A stretch of 7,960 nucleotides of DNA, from NCBI GenBank assembly GCA_022425185.1, contig JAKMFY010000119.1, positions 1 to 7,960 on the forward strand. Direction: 5' to 3'. Source of the DNA: Candidatus Poseidoniaceae archaeon. GTDB lineage: Archaea; Thermoplasmatota; Poseidoniia; Poseidoniales; Poseidoniaceae. Position 1 is the stretch's first letter, and every line of letters begins with the position of its first letter. Below are positions 1 through 7,356 of this stretch, piece after piece. A program made the position numbers and the translations under genes. Under the pieces are notes generated by a model. The model worked only from the letters and a program-made list of their open reading frames with translations. It did not search any database and was not told where the DNA came from.

Positions 1-423
1 AGCAGGAGCAACACCGAGAACAGGTCCACTTCCCATTAGCAATGGTCGCACATACATTGCGCCACGTCCCATTGGAGGAACCCAGTCAATGTTGGCTTGA
101 ACGACTTGTTCAACAGCATCGATGAAAATAGATTCAGGCACTGGTGGCATCTTCAAACGGTCTGCACCACGCTGCATACGTCGTGCGTTTTCATCCGGAC
201 GATAGAAGACAACACGATCTTTGGCAGTTCGATAAGCCTTCATTCCTTCAAACAGACCTTGTCCGTAGTTGAGGACACCTGCTGCTGGAGAAATCTCAAT
301 GTTACCGTATGGACGCAAGTCACCAGGCATCCATGGGTCGTCTGCAGTTGTTGTTGCAACATACATTGTATCGGTTGGTGTTAGCGAAAAGGTGAGTTTG
401 TCCCAATCAATATCTTTGCCCAT
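1..423 (-). CDS. ilvE: Branched-chain amino acid aminotransferase, N-terminal part (cut by window edge)
   Basis: This PLP-dependent class IV aminotransferase would interconvert leucine, isoleucine and valine with their 2-oxo acids, using 2-oxoglutarate/glutamate, in the cytoplasm. The 141 visible residues, read from the reverse complement, contain LNYGQGLFEGMKAYR at residues 51-65, RPDENARRMQ at 75-84 (positioning the substrate/PLP cup), and a WVPP...GAMYVRPLLMGSGPVLG stretch at 114-137. These blocks are hallmarks of the longer BCAT type found in plants, animals and some bacteria, rather than the short E. coli-like type. The PLP lysine lies further downstream, outside the window. The start is the ATG at 421-423; an in-frame TAG eight codons upstream (445-447) excludes a longer protein. 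No strong Shine-Dalgarno precedes it. It is transcribed divergently from the DNA polymerase gene. Family assignment is firm; substrate range is inferred from family. Confidence 0.9.
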   Translation of the reverse strand, partial: MGKDIDWDKLTFSLTPTDTMYVATTTADDPWMPGDLRPYGNIEISPAAGVLNYGQGLFEGMKAYRTAKDRVVFYRPDENARRMQRGADRLKMPPVPESIFIDAVEQVVQANIDWVPPMGRGAMYVRPLLMGSGPVLGVAPA

Positions 424-497
424 CTCATCGACCCGCGAGTTCCGCTAAGGAGATTGGGCTTTCAATCCTTGCTCATCGATTTCTTGAAAAAATCGCT

Positions 498-505
498 GTT
501 TTATC
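498..505 (+). promoter_or_regulatory. Possible TATA-like element for the DNA polymerase gene
   Basis: The 133-bp spacer between the divergent aminotransferase and polymerase genes contains GTTTTATC, about 52 bases before the polymerase ATG. If it is a TATA box, transcription would start near 525-530, leaving a leader of roughly 30 bases. The match to an archaeal TATA consensus is only partial and nothing else supports it. The rest of the spacer shows no RNA gene or convincing structure. Confidence 0.2.
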
Positions 506-556
506 ACCATCTGGTAAGAGGCTTGGTTTGAAGACGGTCGAGGCATAGGGCATACC

Positions 557-3202
557 ATGGACGCATGGGCAGGTCGGATTGGCGTCGTCAGCGGCCGTTA
601 CCATTCACATGGTGAAAACGATGCGCCTGAAACGACCATCGAGTTGTTCGGACGTTGCGAAGATGGAGCTTCAATTTGCCTTCTCGTTTCTGGACTTCGT
701 CCAACCTTCGAGATTGCAACCATGGGGAAGCGAAGCAAAGATGATCCGATTACGGATGCTGAACTCCATCGAATTGAGGTCCTGCGTCAACGTTCAGACA
801 TCGTAGATGTTCGTGGTCCTGTGTGGAAATGGACTGACTTAGGCGAGAAACCAGTCTGGACTGTTGAAGCGATTCAACCGTTCAATGTCCCTTCCTTGCG
901 CACTGATTTGATAAAACAATCATGGATGATTTATTCAGGAGATATTCCTTTTGTCAATCGATTGTTTTTGGACAATGATATCGGTATGCATTTGGCCATA
1001 GAGGGTCATATTGTCGATTCAAGAGAATGGGATGATGAGGATGATGTACACAAAATCAACGTGATGAAACACGGTGGAGTCGGGCGTTATGCTGTTGATC
1101 GAACTGTTGCAGTAACGCTTGAACATGTGAAACAGAGCGAACCATTCCCCGTTCCTTGGAGGATTCTTTCTTACGATTTAGAAACGAGTATCGCCCACAA
1201 CACAATCCTTTGTGCAGCTGTTTGGGTTGAAGATATGGCAACTGGAGACCGTCGAGTCTACGAGTACAAAGGCGCTGAAGACTTGATTATGGAACAGATG
1301 ACCAAGATGGTTCGCAATGAAGATCCCGACATCATCACAGGTTACAACATCGATAATTTCGATTTCCCTCGAATGGTTGAGCGTATGGAACATCATACCA
1401 GTCGTAAGCAATGGAAGGCGAGAAGCAACCTCCTCGGCTGGGGGCGAACGCCCCATCTGGAGACAGAATGCAATCGAAGTCGGACCGGTGTCCTTCCTCG
1501 ACGTCAATCGAATCGAGCGTGGAATCTTGGCGGTCGAGCAATTGTTGATGCTTGGTGGCAAGCGCGTCAAGCACTCAAACCGCAACGGGAGACGCTCTCG
1601 TTCATCTCAAAGTTGCTCTTCCCTGACCAAGAAGACATGCAGAAGATGGACATTGATGCCTCCAATATGGACGTTGAATGGGCCAATCGCCCCGATGAGG
1701 TCATGGAATATTGTGTTCGAGATGCCGCTTTACCTCTCGATATTCTTCATGCAATTCAAGCGATTCGACGTAAAGAAGCGGTTGCTGCTGTTGCAAAAGT
1801 ACCGTTTGAAACCGCCTCCAATGGAAGCACAAGCCAACTCTTAGACAGCCTTGTTGTCCGATTAGCAGATCGCCGTGAAGTCGCCGTTCCGCTTACAGGA
1901 AGCGCAGAAGCAAAGGAAGGACAAATCACTGGAGGATACGTTCACGATGTTGAAGCAGGACTTCATCCATGGATTGCAGTACTCGATTTCAAGAGCATGT
2001 ATCCAAGCATCATGATTGGACATAACGTATGTTACACGACTCGGATTGACCCTTCGCATCCCGAACAACCAGGTGATGATGATGAGATTCACACTTCACC
2101 TACTGAAGCAATGTTTTGGAGTACATCGTACCGTAAGGGATTGGTTCCAACCTTACTCGAGGATTTGATGGGTCAACGTGATGAACACAAAGCCTTGCTC
2201 AAGCAAGCACGTCAAGATGAACAGGCAGAGAAAGAAGAGTTCCACGATGCAATGCAATATGCGGTCAAGATTCTCATGAATTCGTTCTATGGTGTCTTTG
2301 CATCTGGTTTTTACAGATTCACCCACAAGGATTTGGGATCATCGATTACCGCTTGGGCGCGTCACAACATCAAGGCAATTATTCAGAAATTAGATGAAGA
2401 AGGACACCATGTTGTTTATTCAGATACTGATTCGATCTTCGTGCGCTCACCTGTGGCTGAAGGGTCTCCTTCTGTCTTACGAGAGGATGATGATCAGGAA
2501 ACAATAGATGCATACGAAGCTGCAAAGCAAGCCATGATCGACTTTGGCCTTGAAGTTGCACAACGATACAGCAAAGATTCTGCTGTTCTGGAATACGAAA
2601 AAGGGCTCTCAGTGTTCTTTAGCCACGGTGCAAAGAAACGATATGTCGGTCAAGTCGTCTATCCCAGTGAAGAAATGTTGATTCGAGGATATGAAACGCA
2701 ACGAACGGATTCTTTCGAATATCTCACAACTGCGATGAAGCAAACCTTCCAATACGCATTAACTGATGATGGAGATGCGTTAATTCAGCACGCACTCGAA
2801 ACAGTTGCTGCTGTAAAAAAGCATGAAGTTCCTGCTCGCCGACTCATCCTTGCAAAGTCGTGTAAAGGTCGAGTTGATTCAAACGGCGTTGTTGATTTCA
2901 CCAAGGATTACGCTCGTCCTGAAAGCATGGCTCAAGTTCGTGCAGCGAAGATATTGATTGAACGAGGCCTTGGATTTACTCCGGGAATGAAGATTTCCTA
3001 CGTTGTCACCAATGCATCCAACCGACCAATGCAAGTCCATCCTTGGATTGAATCAGAAGACGATGGTGGTATACCAGGCTATGATGGACGATTCTATGCT
3101 GAACGATTAGCAGCCGCTTTAGGACGTATCACCGAAGCATTTGGATGGAATGCAAAAGAACTCTTCGCAGGCAACAGACAGACCTCATTGTTCTCATTTT
3201 AG
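557..3202 (+). CDS. polB: Family-B replicative DNA polymerase with 3'-5' proofreading exonuclease
   Basis: This 881-residue protein is an archaeal family-B DNA polymerase that copies DNA 5'-3' and proofreads. By-eye alignment to Pyrococcus PolB runs end to end. The exonuclease carries Exo I YDLET (D207, E209), Exo II YNIDNFDF (D269) and Exo III YCVRD (Y385, D389). The polymerase domain has the TGGYV linker motif (458-462), motif A DFKSMYPS (477-484, D477), motif B KILMNSFYG (571-579), motif C YSDTDS (621-626, D623 and D625) and KKRY (693-696). All catalytic residues are present and there is no intein, although inteins are common in these motifs in archaea. Motif A has Met where Leu is usual. 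The C-terminus QTSLFSF (875-881) resembles a PCNA-binding PIP box. The ATG at 557 gives the expected N-terminus; its ribosome site is weak (AGGG at 547-550). The lipoprotein gene follows after 49 bases. Confidence 0.97.
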   Translation: MDAWAGRIGVVSGRYHSHGENDAPETTIELFGRCEDGASICLLVSGLRPTFEIATMGKRSKDDPITDAELHRIEVLRQRSDIVDVRGPVWKWTDLGEKPVWTVEAIQPFNVPSLRTDLIKQSWMIYSGDIPFVNRLFLDNDIGMHLAIEGHIVDSREWDDEDDVHKINVMKHGGVGRYAVDRTVAVTLEHVKQSEPFPVPWRILSYDLETSIAHNTILCAAVWVEDMATGDRRVYEYKGAEDLIMEQMTKMVRNEDPDIITGYNIDNFDFPRMVERMEHHTSRKQWKARSNLLGWGRTPHLETECNRSRTGVLPRRQSNRAWNLGGRAIVDAWWQARQALKPQRETLSFISKLLFPDQEDMQKMDIDASNMDVEWANRPDEVMEYCVRDAALPLDILHAIQAIRRKEAVAAVAKVPFETASNGSTSQLLDSLVVRLADRREVAVPLTGSAEAKEGQITGGYVHDVEAGLHPWIAVLDFKSMYPSIMIGHNVCYTTRIDPSHPEQPGDDDEIHTSPTEAMFWSTSYRKGLVPTLLEDLMGQRDEHKALLKQARQDEQAEKEEFHDAMQYAVKILMNSFYGVFASGFYRFTHKDLGSSITAWARHNIKAIIQKLDEEGHHVVYSDTDSIFVRSPVAEGSPSVLREDDDQETIDAYEAAKQAMIDFGLEVAQRYSKDSAVLEYEKGLSVFFSHGAKKRYVGQVVYPSEEMLIRGYETQRTDSFEYLTTAMKQTFQYALTDDGDALIQHALETVAAVKKHEVPARRLILAKSCKGRVDSNGVVDFTKDYARPESMAQVRAAKILIERGLGFTPGMKISYVVTNASNRPMQVHPWIESEDDGGIPGYDGRFYAERLAAALGRITEAFGWNAKELFAGNRQTSLFSF

Positions 3203-3251
3203 GCAAACAAAACGCAAAAGGCTTCTAAGTAGCCGAGATACAGGCAATTGT

Positions 3252-4436
3252 ATGGGCGCTTGGAAGAAAGCAACGTTACTGGCTGGTTTGATGATGATCA
3301 GCGGACTTGCTGGCTGCTTTGGAAACGATGATGAAGATTCAAAGGGTGAAATGGTCGCAGTGTTCACGTATTCTCCTGCTACCAACATCCGAGCAGGCCA
3401 AACCATCGACTTCAACGCAGGCGATTCTCTACCCAGCGGTGTTGCATTGACCTACAAATGGGACTTCGATACTGATAACTCAATAGACGCAACAGGACGA
3501 ACCTCCGATTGGAGTTATCCAGAGACTGGAACGTACGAGGTGACCTTGACAATAAGCGACGGGTCCAGAAGCCAGACGACCAGTAAGGAACTGACAATTG
3601 TCGATGCATCCGCAGTTCCTCCATCGGCTGAAATCTCGTCTGAATCCTCCGATGAAGATTGTTTAGGAGAAGATGTTGACGAGGGCAATTACATTCATAT
3701 CTGGATTTGTGACCTAGATAAGACACAAACAGACCGAACTGCAGATGGGGAAGTCACCATCCAACTCGATGCGAGTGAATCAAGTTCTGGTTCAAACGAT
3801 GATTACATTTCAAAATACTACTGGGATCTCGACCTTGAGTACGACGCAGACGGCGATGGTGATTCAGAGAACGACAATGATCTCGAAGGAGAAACCGTAG
3901 AATGGAAAGACATTCGCCCAGGCGAATACGAAGTCGGTTTGACCATTACAAACGGGAAAGGATTAACCGATTCTGATGACATCAAGGTCTACGTATCCTA
4001 CGGCGCTTCATGGCTTGATTTCGCAATTGGCAGAAGTACAAGCCAAAACCCAACTCAAATTGATTATGACTTCGTTGTGAATTATGACCAAGATGCAGGA
4101 AATACTGTTCGCAAAGTTGTTGGTGACTTGATGTATCCTCAGAAAGATGAGCCATGTTTCGTTGGAGAGTGTACTGGAAAACTCGATCTCGTGGCTCTGA
4201 ACGATGAAGAAGAAGAAGCACAGAATACGGAACCTTCGGATGACTCAGCTTACGAATCTCGTGATGGAGGGGACTGTGATTCCGACAAGTATTGCGTAAC
4301 AATGACGCTCTCGTCGTATATTTTCACGGACACTGACAACACCTACGGTGACGGAGATTGGACAATAATGGTCTCAAATAATGAGACTGCTGAACAACAA
4401 GTTGATTCCTTCTTTTTGAGACTCGTATACAAGTGA
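3252..4436 (+). CDS. Secreted lipoprotein with PKD-like domains
   Basis: The 394-residue product has a lipoprotein signal: a KK n-region at residues 5-6, a hydrophobic core 7-20 and a lipobox LAGC ending at C22, the predicted lipid anchor. An acidic tether (NDDEDS) follows. Residues 34-118 form a PKD-type beta-sandwich, recognisable from WDFDTD (70-75) and the block YPETGTYEVTLTISDG (89-104). A second PKD-like domain spans about 124-249, with YYWDLDLEYD near 189-198 and PGEYEVGLTITNG at 223-235. It carries an inserted Asp-rich loop DADGDGDSE (198-206) that looks calcium-binding. The C-terminal 140 residues form an unrecognised beta-rich domain ending in DWTIMVSNN...FFLRLVYK. Six cysteines remain in the mature protein (137, 153, 302, 307, 342, 348). 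The frame is open upstream into polB, but only the ATG at 3252 places the signal peptide correctly. Function is unknown; surface adhesion or scaffold is the usual PKD role. Confidence 0.85.
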   Translation: MGAWKKATLLAGLMMISGLAGCFGNDDEDSKGEMVAVFTYSPATNIRAGQTIDFNAGDSLPSGVALTYKWDFDTDNSIDATGRTSDWSYPETGTYEVTLTISDGSRSQTTSKELTIVDASAVPPSAEISSESSDEDCLGEDVDEGNYIHIWICDLDKTQTDRTADGEVTIQLDASESSSGSNDDYISKYYWDLDLEYDADGDGDSENDNDLEGETVEWKDIRPGEYEVGLTITNGKGLTDSDDIKVYVSYGASWLDFAIGRSTSQNPTQIDYDFVVNYDQDAGNTVRKVVGDLMYPQKDEPCFVGECTGKLDLVALNDEEEEAQNTEPSDDSAYESRDGGDCDSDKYCVTMTLSSYIFTDTDNTYGDGDWTIMVSNNETAEQQVDSFFLRLVYK

Positions 4437-4488
4437 TAACCGCGCCGCAGCACACATTTTCCGAAAGAATTCGCAAGTAGAATATCAC

Positions 4489-4526
4489 CGACTCTTTGAA
4501 ATAGGGGAGGTTTGTCGCAAGAGTCG
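4489..4526 (+). promoter_or_regulatory. Inverted repeat in the EF-1A upstream region
   Basis: The arms CGACTCTT (4489-4496) and AAGAGTCG (4519-4526) are perfect 8-bp complements separated by 22 bases. The intervening stretch contains a purine-rich GGGGAGG (4504-4510), itself Shine-Dalgarno-like. The right arm ends two bases before the real ribosome binding site of EF-1A. If transcribed, this would form a stem-loop in the leader; alternatively it is a DNA-level dyad. TTTGAAATA at 4495-4503 could instead be a TATA-like box, in which case the left arm would not be transcribed. An 8-bp repeat at this spacing is expected several times by chance in a window this size. Confidence 0.25.
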
Positions 4527-4528
4527 CT

Positions 4529-4534
4529 AAGGAG
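4529..4534 (+). promoter_or_regulatory. Shine-Dalgarno sequence of EF-1A
   Basis: AAGGAG lies eight bases before the ATG at 4543. It is complementary to the CUCCU at the 3' end of archaeal 16S rRNA, at ideal spacing. It is one of the two clearest ribosome binding sites in the window, matching a gene expected to be very highly expressed, and it fixes the start codon. Confidence 0.8.
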
Positions 4535-4542
4535 CAATTATT

Positions 4543-5838
4543 ATGCCATCACAATGGGAAGATAAGAAAAAGCCACATCGTAACATCGTCTTCGTCGGTC
4601 ACGTTGATCACGGAAAGTCGACCACTGTTGGTCGTCTTCTTCTTGACTCCGGTCACATCGAAGAACACGTTATCGAGAAGAACGAAAAACTCGCCGCAGA
4701 AGCAGGTAAGGCCGGATTCGGACTTGCATATGTTATGGACGGTCTAAAGGAAGAGAGAGAGCGTGGAATTACCATCGACGTCGCTCACAAGGAGTTCTTT
4801 ACTCCTAAGTACTACTGGACTATCATCGACGCACCTGGTCACCGTGATTTCGTAAAGAACATGATTACTGGAGCTTCCCAAGCAGACACAGCGGTTCTCC
4901 TCTGTGCTGCTAACGACGGTGTTAACGCACAAACCAAGGAACACGCGTTCCTCGCAAGAGTTCTTGGTGTCAAGGAACTGATTGTCCACGTAAACAAGAT
5001 GGATATCTCTGGTGTTGACTGGGCAGAAGACAAGTACAAGGCAGCTGTTGACGAAGTTTCACAACTTTTGAAGACTGCTGGATTTGGCGCTCAACTCGAC
5101 AAGATTCCAATGATCCCTGCATCTTCATTGAAGGGCGACAACGTTTTCAAGAAGAGCGAGAATACTCCATGGTACAATGGACCTACTCTCTTCGAAGCAA
5201 TCGATGCTGCTGCAATGCCAGACAAGCCTCTCGACAAGCCACTTCGACTTCCTATCCAAGATGTCTACAAGATCTCTGGTATCGGAACTGTCCCAGTCGG
5301 TAAGATTGAAACAGGTACTCTGAACTCTGGAAAGACAGTTGTCTTCAATCCATCTCAGAAGTCTGCTGAAGTCAAGTCAATTGAAATGCACCACACAATC
5401 GTCGACAAGGCTGAGCCTGGTGACAACGTTGGTTTCAACGTCCGTGGTCTTGCTGCTGACGAAATCCGCCGTGGTGACGTTGCTGGATACACTGACAGCG
5501 AACCTACATTCGTTCGCCACGACGAAACCTTCGTCGGTCAAATCCAACTCATTGACATCAAGAAAGCTGTCTCTGTTGGATACACCCCGGTTTTCCACGC
5601 ACACACCGCTCAAGTTGCTATCAAGTTCCAAGAACTTCTTGAAAAGACCAACAAGGCTGGTAAGGAAGCAAACCCATCGTTCCTCAAGAATGGCGATGCA
5701 TGTATGATTCGTTTCCAACCAACCAAGCCTTTTGCTATCGAGCAAATGGACACCTTCCCTGAATTGTCACGATTCGCTATTCGTGACATGGGTAAGACTG
5801 TCGCTGCTGGTGTTTGTCTCAAGATTGAGAAGAAGTGA
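4543..5838 (+). CDS. tuf: Translation elongation factor 1A (EF-1 alpha / archaeal EF-Tu)
   Basis: This GTPase delivers aminoacyl-tRNA to the ribosomal A site. At 431 residues it has normal archaeal length. The G domain shows G1 GHVDHGKS (19-26), switch I with EERERGITID (70-79, including T77), G3 DAPGH (96-100), G4 NKMD (151-154) and a G5-like SSLKG (194-198). Domain 2 begins near residue 233 (KPLRLPIQDVYKISGIGTVPVG) and domain 3 near 325, ending in FAIRDMGKTVAAGV (411-424). Two positions differ from the usual form: G67 in MDGLKEE where archaeal proteins generally have Arg, and S409 in LSRFAIRDMG where Gly is usual. Lysine codons are almost all AAG (about three AAA), and GAC, CTC and GGT-rich usage contrasts with polB, as expected for high expression. 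S10 follows 40 bases downstream, so the two are probably co-transcribed. Confidence 0.98.
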   Translation: MPSQWEDKKKPHRNIVFVGHVDHGKSTTVGRLLLDSGHIEEHVIEKNEKLAAEAGKAGFGLAYVMDGLKEERERGITIDVAHKEFFTPKYYWTIIDAPGHRDFVKNMITGASQADTAVLLCAANDGVNAQTKEHAFLARVLGVKELIVHVNKMDISGVDWAEDKYKAAVDEVSQLLKTAGFGAQLDKIPMIPASSLKGDNVFKKSENTPWYNGPTLFEAIDAAAMPDKPLDKPLRLPIQDVYKISGIGTVPVGKIETGTLNSGKTVVFNPSQKSAEVKSIEMHHTIVDKAEPGDNVGFNVRGLAADEIRRGDVAGYTDSEPTFVRHDETFVGQIQLIDIKKAVSVGYTPVFHAHTAQVAIKFQELLEKTNKAGKEANPSFLKNGDACMIRFQPTKPFAIEQMDTFPELSRFAIRDMGKTVAAGVCLKIEKK

Positions 5839-5878
5839 GTTCCAATACTCAATGAAACTTGAACAGGATGTATGAACT

Positions 5879-6208
5879 ATGGCAGCCGTTACCGTCATCA
5901 AACTAACCGGAAACAACCACTCCGATATTGATCGTGTAGCAGGCCACATTCGTGCAATCTGCGAACAAAGCGATACCAAGCTTCGAGGTCCAATTCCTCT
6001 ACCAACACGCCGTCTGGTCGTTCCTGTCCGACGTGCACCTGATGGTGAAGGAAGCGAAACCTACGATCACTGGGAACTGCGTGTTCACAAGCGATTGTTG
6101 GAAATGCACATCAACTCCGGTAAGGATGAAACCTCTCTGCGACAAGTCGCAAAGATTGACATCCCTGATTCAGTAACCATCGAGTTATCGATGCGCACTG
6201 TAAACTGA
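5879..6208 (+). CDS. rps10: 30S ribosomal protein S10 (uS10)
   Basis: The product is the small-subunit ribosomal protein uS10, which sits in the 30S head. Its 109 residues match the archaeal/eukaryotic S20e-like form. The signature lies at residues 35-43, LRGPIPLPT, followed by RRLVVPVRRAP (44-54), a loop, then HWELRVHKRLLEM (64-76) and the C-terminal strand IPDSVTIELSMRTV (95-108). The ATG at 5879 is preceded by a partial ribosome site AGGATG (5865-5870) at eight bases. It lies 40 bases after EF-1A, the order EF-1A then S10 being the classical end of the archaeal str-type ribosomal operon. After its stop, 73 bases separate it from the convergent GINS gene; that gap has no strong T-run terminator. 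Confidence 0.97.
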   Translation: MAAVTVIKLTGNNHSDIDRVAGHIRAICEQSDTKLRGPIPLPTRRLVVPVRRAPDGEGSETYDHWELRVHKRLLEMHINSGKDETSLRQVAKIDIPDSVTIELSMRTVN

Positions 6209-6281
6209 AGTGAAGCGTTTCTCTGAAACCTTGTTCTACTCTAAACAGGCTTTGCCACCTTGAATCTTCAAGATGATTCGA

Positions 6282-7280
6282 TCACAATGGTGCAGCTTCT
6301 GCAGCACCTGAATCGATAAGCCATTGAGCCATACCGGTTTCTAAGTTGTGAACATCTCCTGCTTGTAGCATCAATTCAGATCCGTCTGCTGTTGCTATTG
6401 CTTCATCAAATGAAGTAAGGATTCGTATTCGAATAAGAGGGCTCGTCTCAACTTGCTTCTCTTCTTCCTTTGGAGTATCGTCCATCCAATCATCAGTAAT
6501 TACTGATGTTGCTGATGGGGCGAGTTCCATGGCTGCACCATGCCTACCATCGCTCGATGGCGCCTGGGGAAGTGGTTCAGGTGAAGTGACAACTTCTTCG
6601 ATATGTTCAGGTATTGGTACAGGTTCCATAGAATCCCATTCCAATGCAGCAATACGATCTTCTTCATCGATATCGATTGTATCGACTGGTTCAGGTCGTT
6701 CATCTTCAAAGATCAAGTCAGGTGGTGCTTGATTCGTAATTGGCTTTTCAGTAAAGTCACCTAATTGCATTGTCCCTGGTTTATGGGTTGGTGCACTGAA
6801 CTCCATTTCTCCACGAAGTCCATCCTGCATCTCCTGCCATCCGATGGTCTTCTTGAATCGGTCCATTTCCGTCTGAATTGCAGTATACAACTGGCGTTCA
6901 GCACCATCTGTTTTTTGCCAATCCAATGGCGGTAGGGCAGTTGCATTATCCGTTGCACTTGTTGCCATTCGCAACGATTGTGATGCAGCATGCTGCATCA
7001 TTGCAACCAATCGGCGTCGTGCCAATTCTGAAGCGATATGTCGAACATTTGCTTGACGCTTTTGTTCGTTCTGTACCCTCAAATCAGCGCCATGTTTACG
7101 AATCATGTTGTGGATCTGAACATCGAGTGTTGTTAACAATCGCTTGACCATTTCCCAAAAGTCCTTTCGAGGCAGGTGAACGGGAACATGACGATTGGTT
7201 TGTTGCCGATAGGTGGCGAACAACTGCTCCTGAATCTCACGGGCTTGAAGGTCCGTAAGCATGGTGTCGCTCGACATCAT
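6282..7280 (-). CDS. gins51: Probable GINS complex subunit Gins51, with long acidic linker
   Basis: GINS bridges the MCM helicase and other replisome parts (CMG complex) at replication forks. The call rests on domain layout. Residues 8-105 are helical and resemble the GINS A-domain, with LPRKDFWEMVKRLL (36-49) and a basic helix ASELARRRLVAMMQHAA (83-99). Residues 282-328 match the small beta B-domain, LIRIRILTSFDEAIATADG then LQAGDVHNLETGMAQWLIDSGAAE. A-then-B order is that of Gins51 (Sld5/Psf1 type). A further helix occupies 126-158. Between about 160 and 280 lies a Pro/Asp/Glu-rich, probably disordered linker, making the protein 332 residues against roughly 200 in Thermoplasma. The start could be either of two adjacent ATGs (7278-7280 or 7275-7277); AAGG at 7286-7289 serves as a weak ribosome site. 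It converges on S10 and diverges from the secreted-protein gene. If not GINS, it is an uncharacterised protein. Confidence 0.7.
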   Translation of the reverse strand: MMSSDTMLTDLQAREIQEQLFATYRQQTNRHVPVHLPRKDFWEMVKRLLTTLDVQIHNMIRKHGADLRVQNEQKRQANVRHIASELARRRLVAMMQHAASQSLRMATSATDNATALPPLDWQKTDGAERQLYTAIQTEMDRFKKTIGWQEMQDGLRGEMEFSAPTHKPGTMQLGDFTEKPITNQAPPDLIFEDERPEPVDTIDIDEEDRIAALEWDSMEPVPIPEHIEEVVTSPEPLPQAPSSDGRHGAAMELAPSATSVITDDWMDDTPKEEEKQVETSPLIRIRILTSFDEAIATADGSELMLQAGDVHNLETGMAQWLIDSGAAEAAPL

Positions 7281-7320
7281 CCGAGCCTTACTCTTAGAGT
7301 CTTTGAACTCTCTTGCGCGG

Positions 7321-7328
7321 AATTAAAC
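7321..7328. promoter_or_regulatory. AT-rich candidate promoter element between divergent genes
   Basis: AATTAAAC is the most AT-rich piece of the 103-bp spacer between gins51 and the secreted-protein gene. Read on the minus strand it is GTTTAATT, about 40-47 bases before the gins51 ATG. Read on the plus strand it could place a transcription start near 7348, just before the stem-loop described next. Either assignment is a guess from spacing. Confidence 0.2.
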
Positions 7329-7356
7329 AGAACAGACGAGGCTTCATACCAAATGC

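Noticed and set aside
97..384. A 95-codon open frame on the plus strand rich in Cys, Thr and His
   Set aside because: It is the antisense shadow of the aminotransferase, whose conserved motifs fill the minus strand here.
443..452. The ten-base sequence CGCTAAGGAG, repeated at 4525-4534 before EF-1A
   Set aside because: Dozens of ten-base repeats are expected by chance in a window this size. The first copy is not placed before a start codon.
454..531. A short TTG-initiated frame following AAGGAG at 447-452
   Set aside because: Spacing from the purine tract to the TTG is only about one base, the product is about 25 residues, and nothing supports translation.
542..554. The tandem GGCATA repeat directly before the polymerase start
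   Set aside because: Two six-base copies are too little to call a regulatory repeat.
1178..1585. A 135-codon minus-strand frame inside polB
   Set aside because: It lies opposite the exonuclease motifs of the polymerase and has no protein-like features of its own.
3141..3251. A 37-codon upstream extension of the lipoprotein frame, overlapping the end of polB
   Set aside because: The extension is basic and unlike a leader. Starting at 3252 puts the KK n-region, hydrophobic core and lipobox in the standard arrangement.
6259..6272. The palindrome CTTGAATCTTCAAG between the convergent S10 and GINS genes, considered as a terminator
   Set aside because: The arms are only 5-6 bp and there is no T-run on either strand. 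Archaeal termination relies mainly on T-rich tracts.
7290..7300. The palindrome ACTCTTAGAGT just upstream of the gins51 start, considered as an operator
   Set aside because: Five-base arms are common by chance and nothing else supports a binding site.
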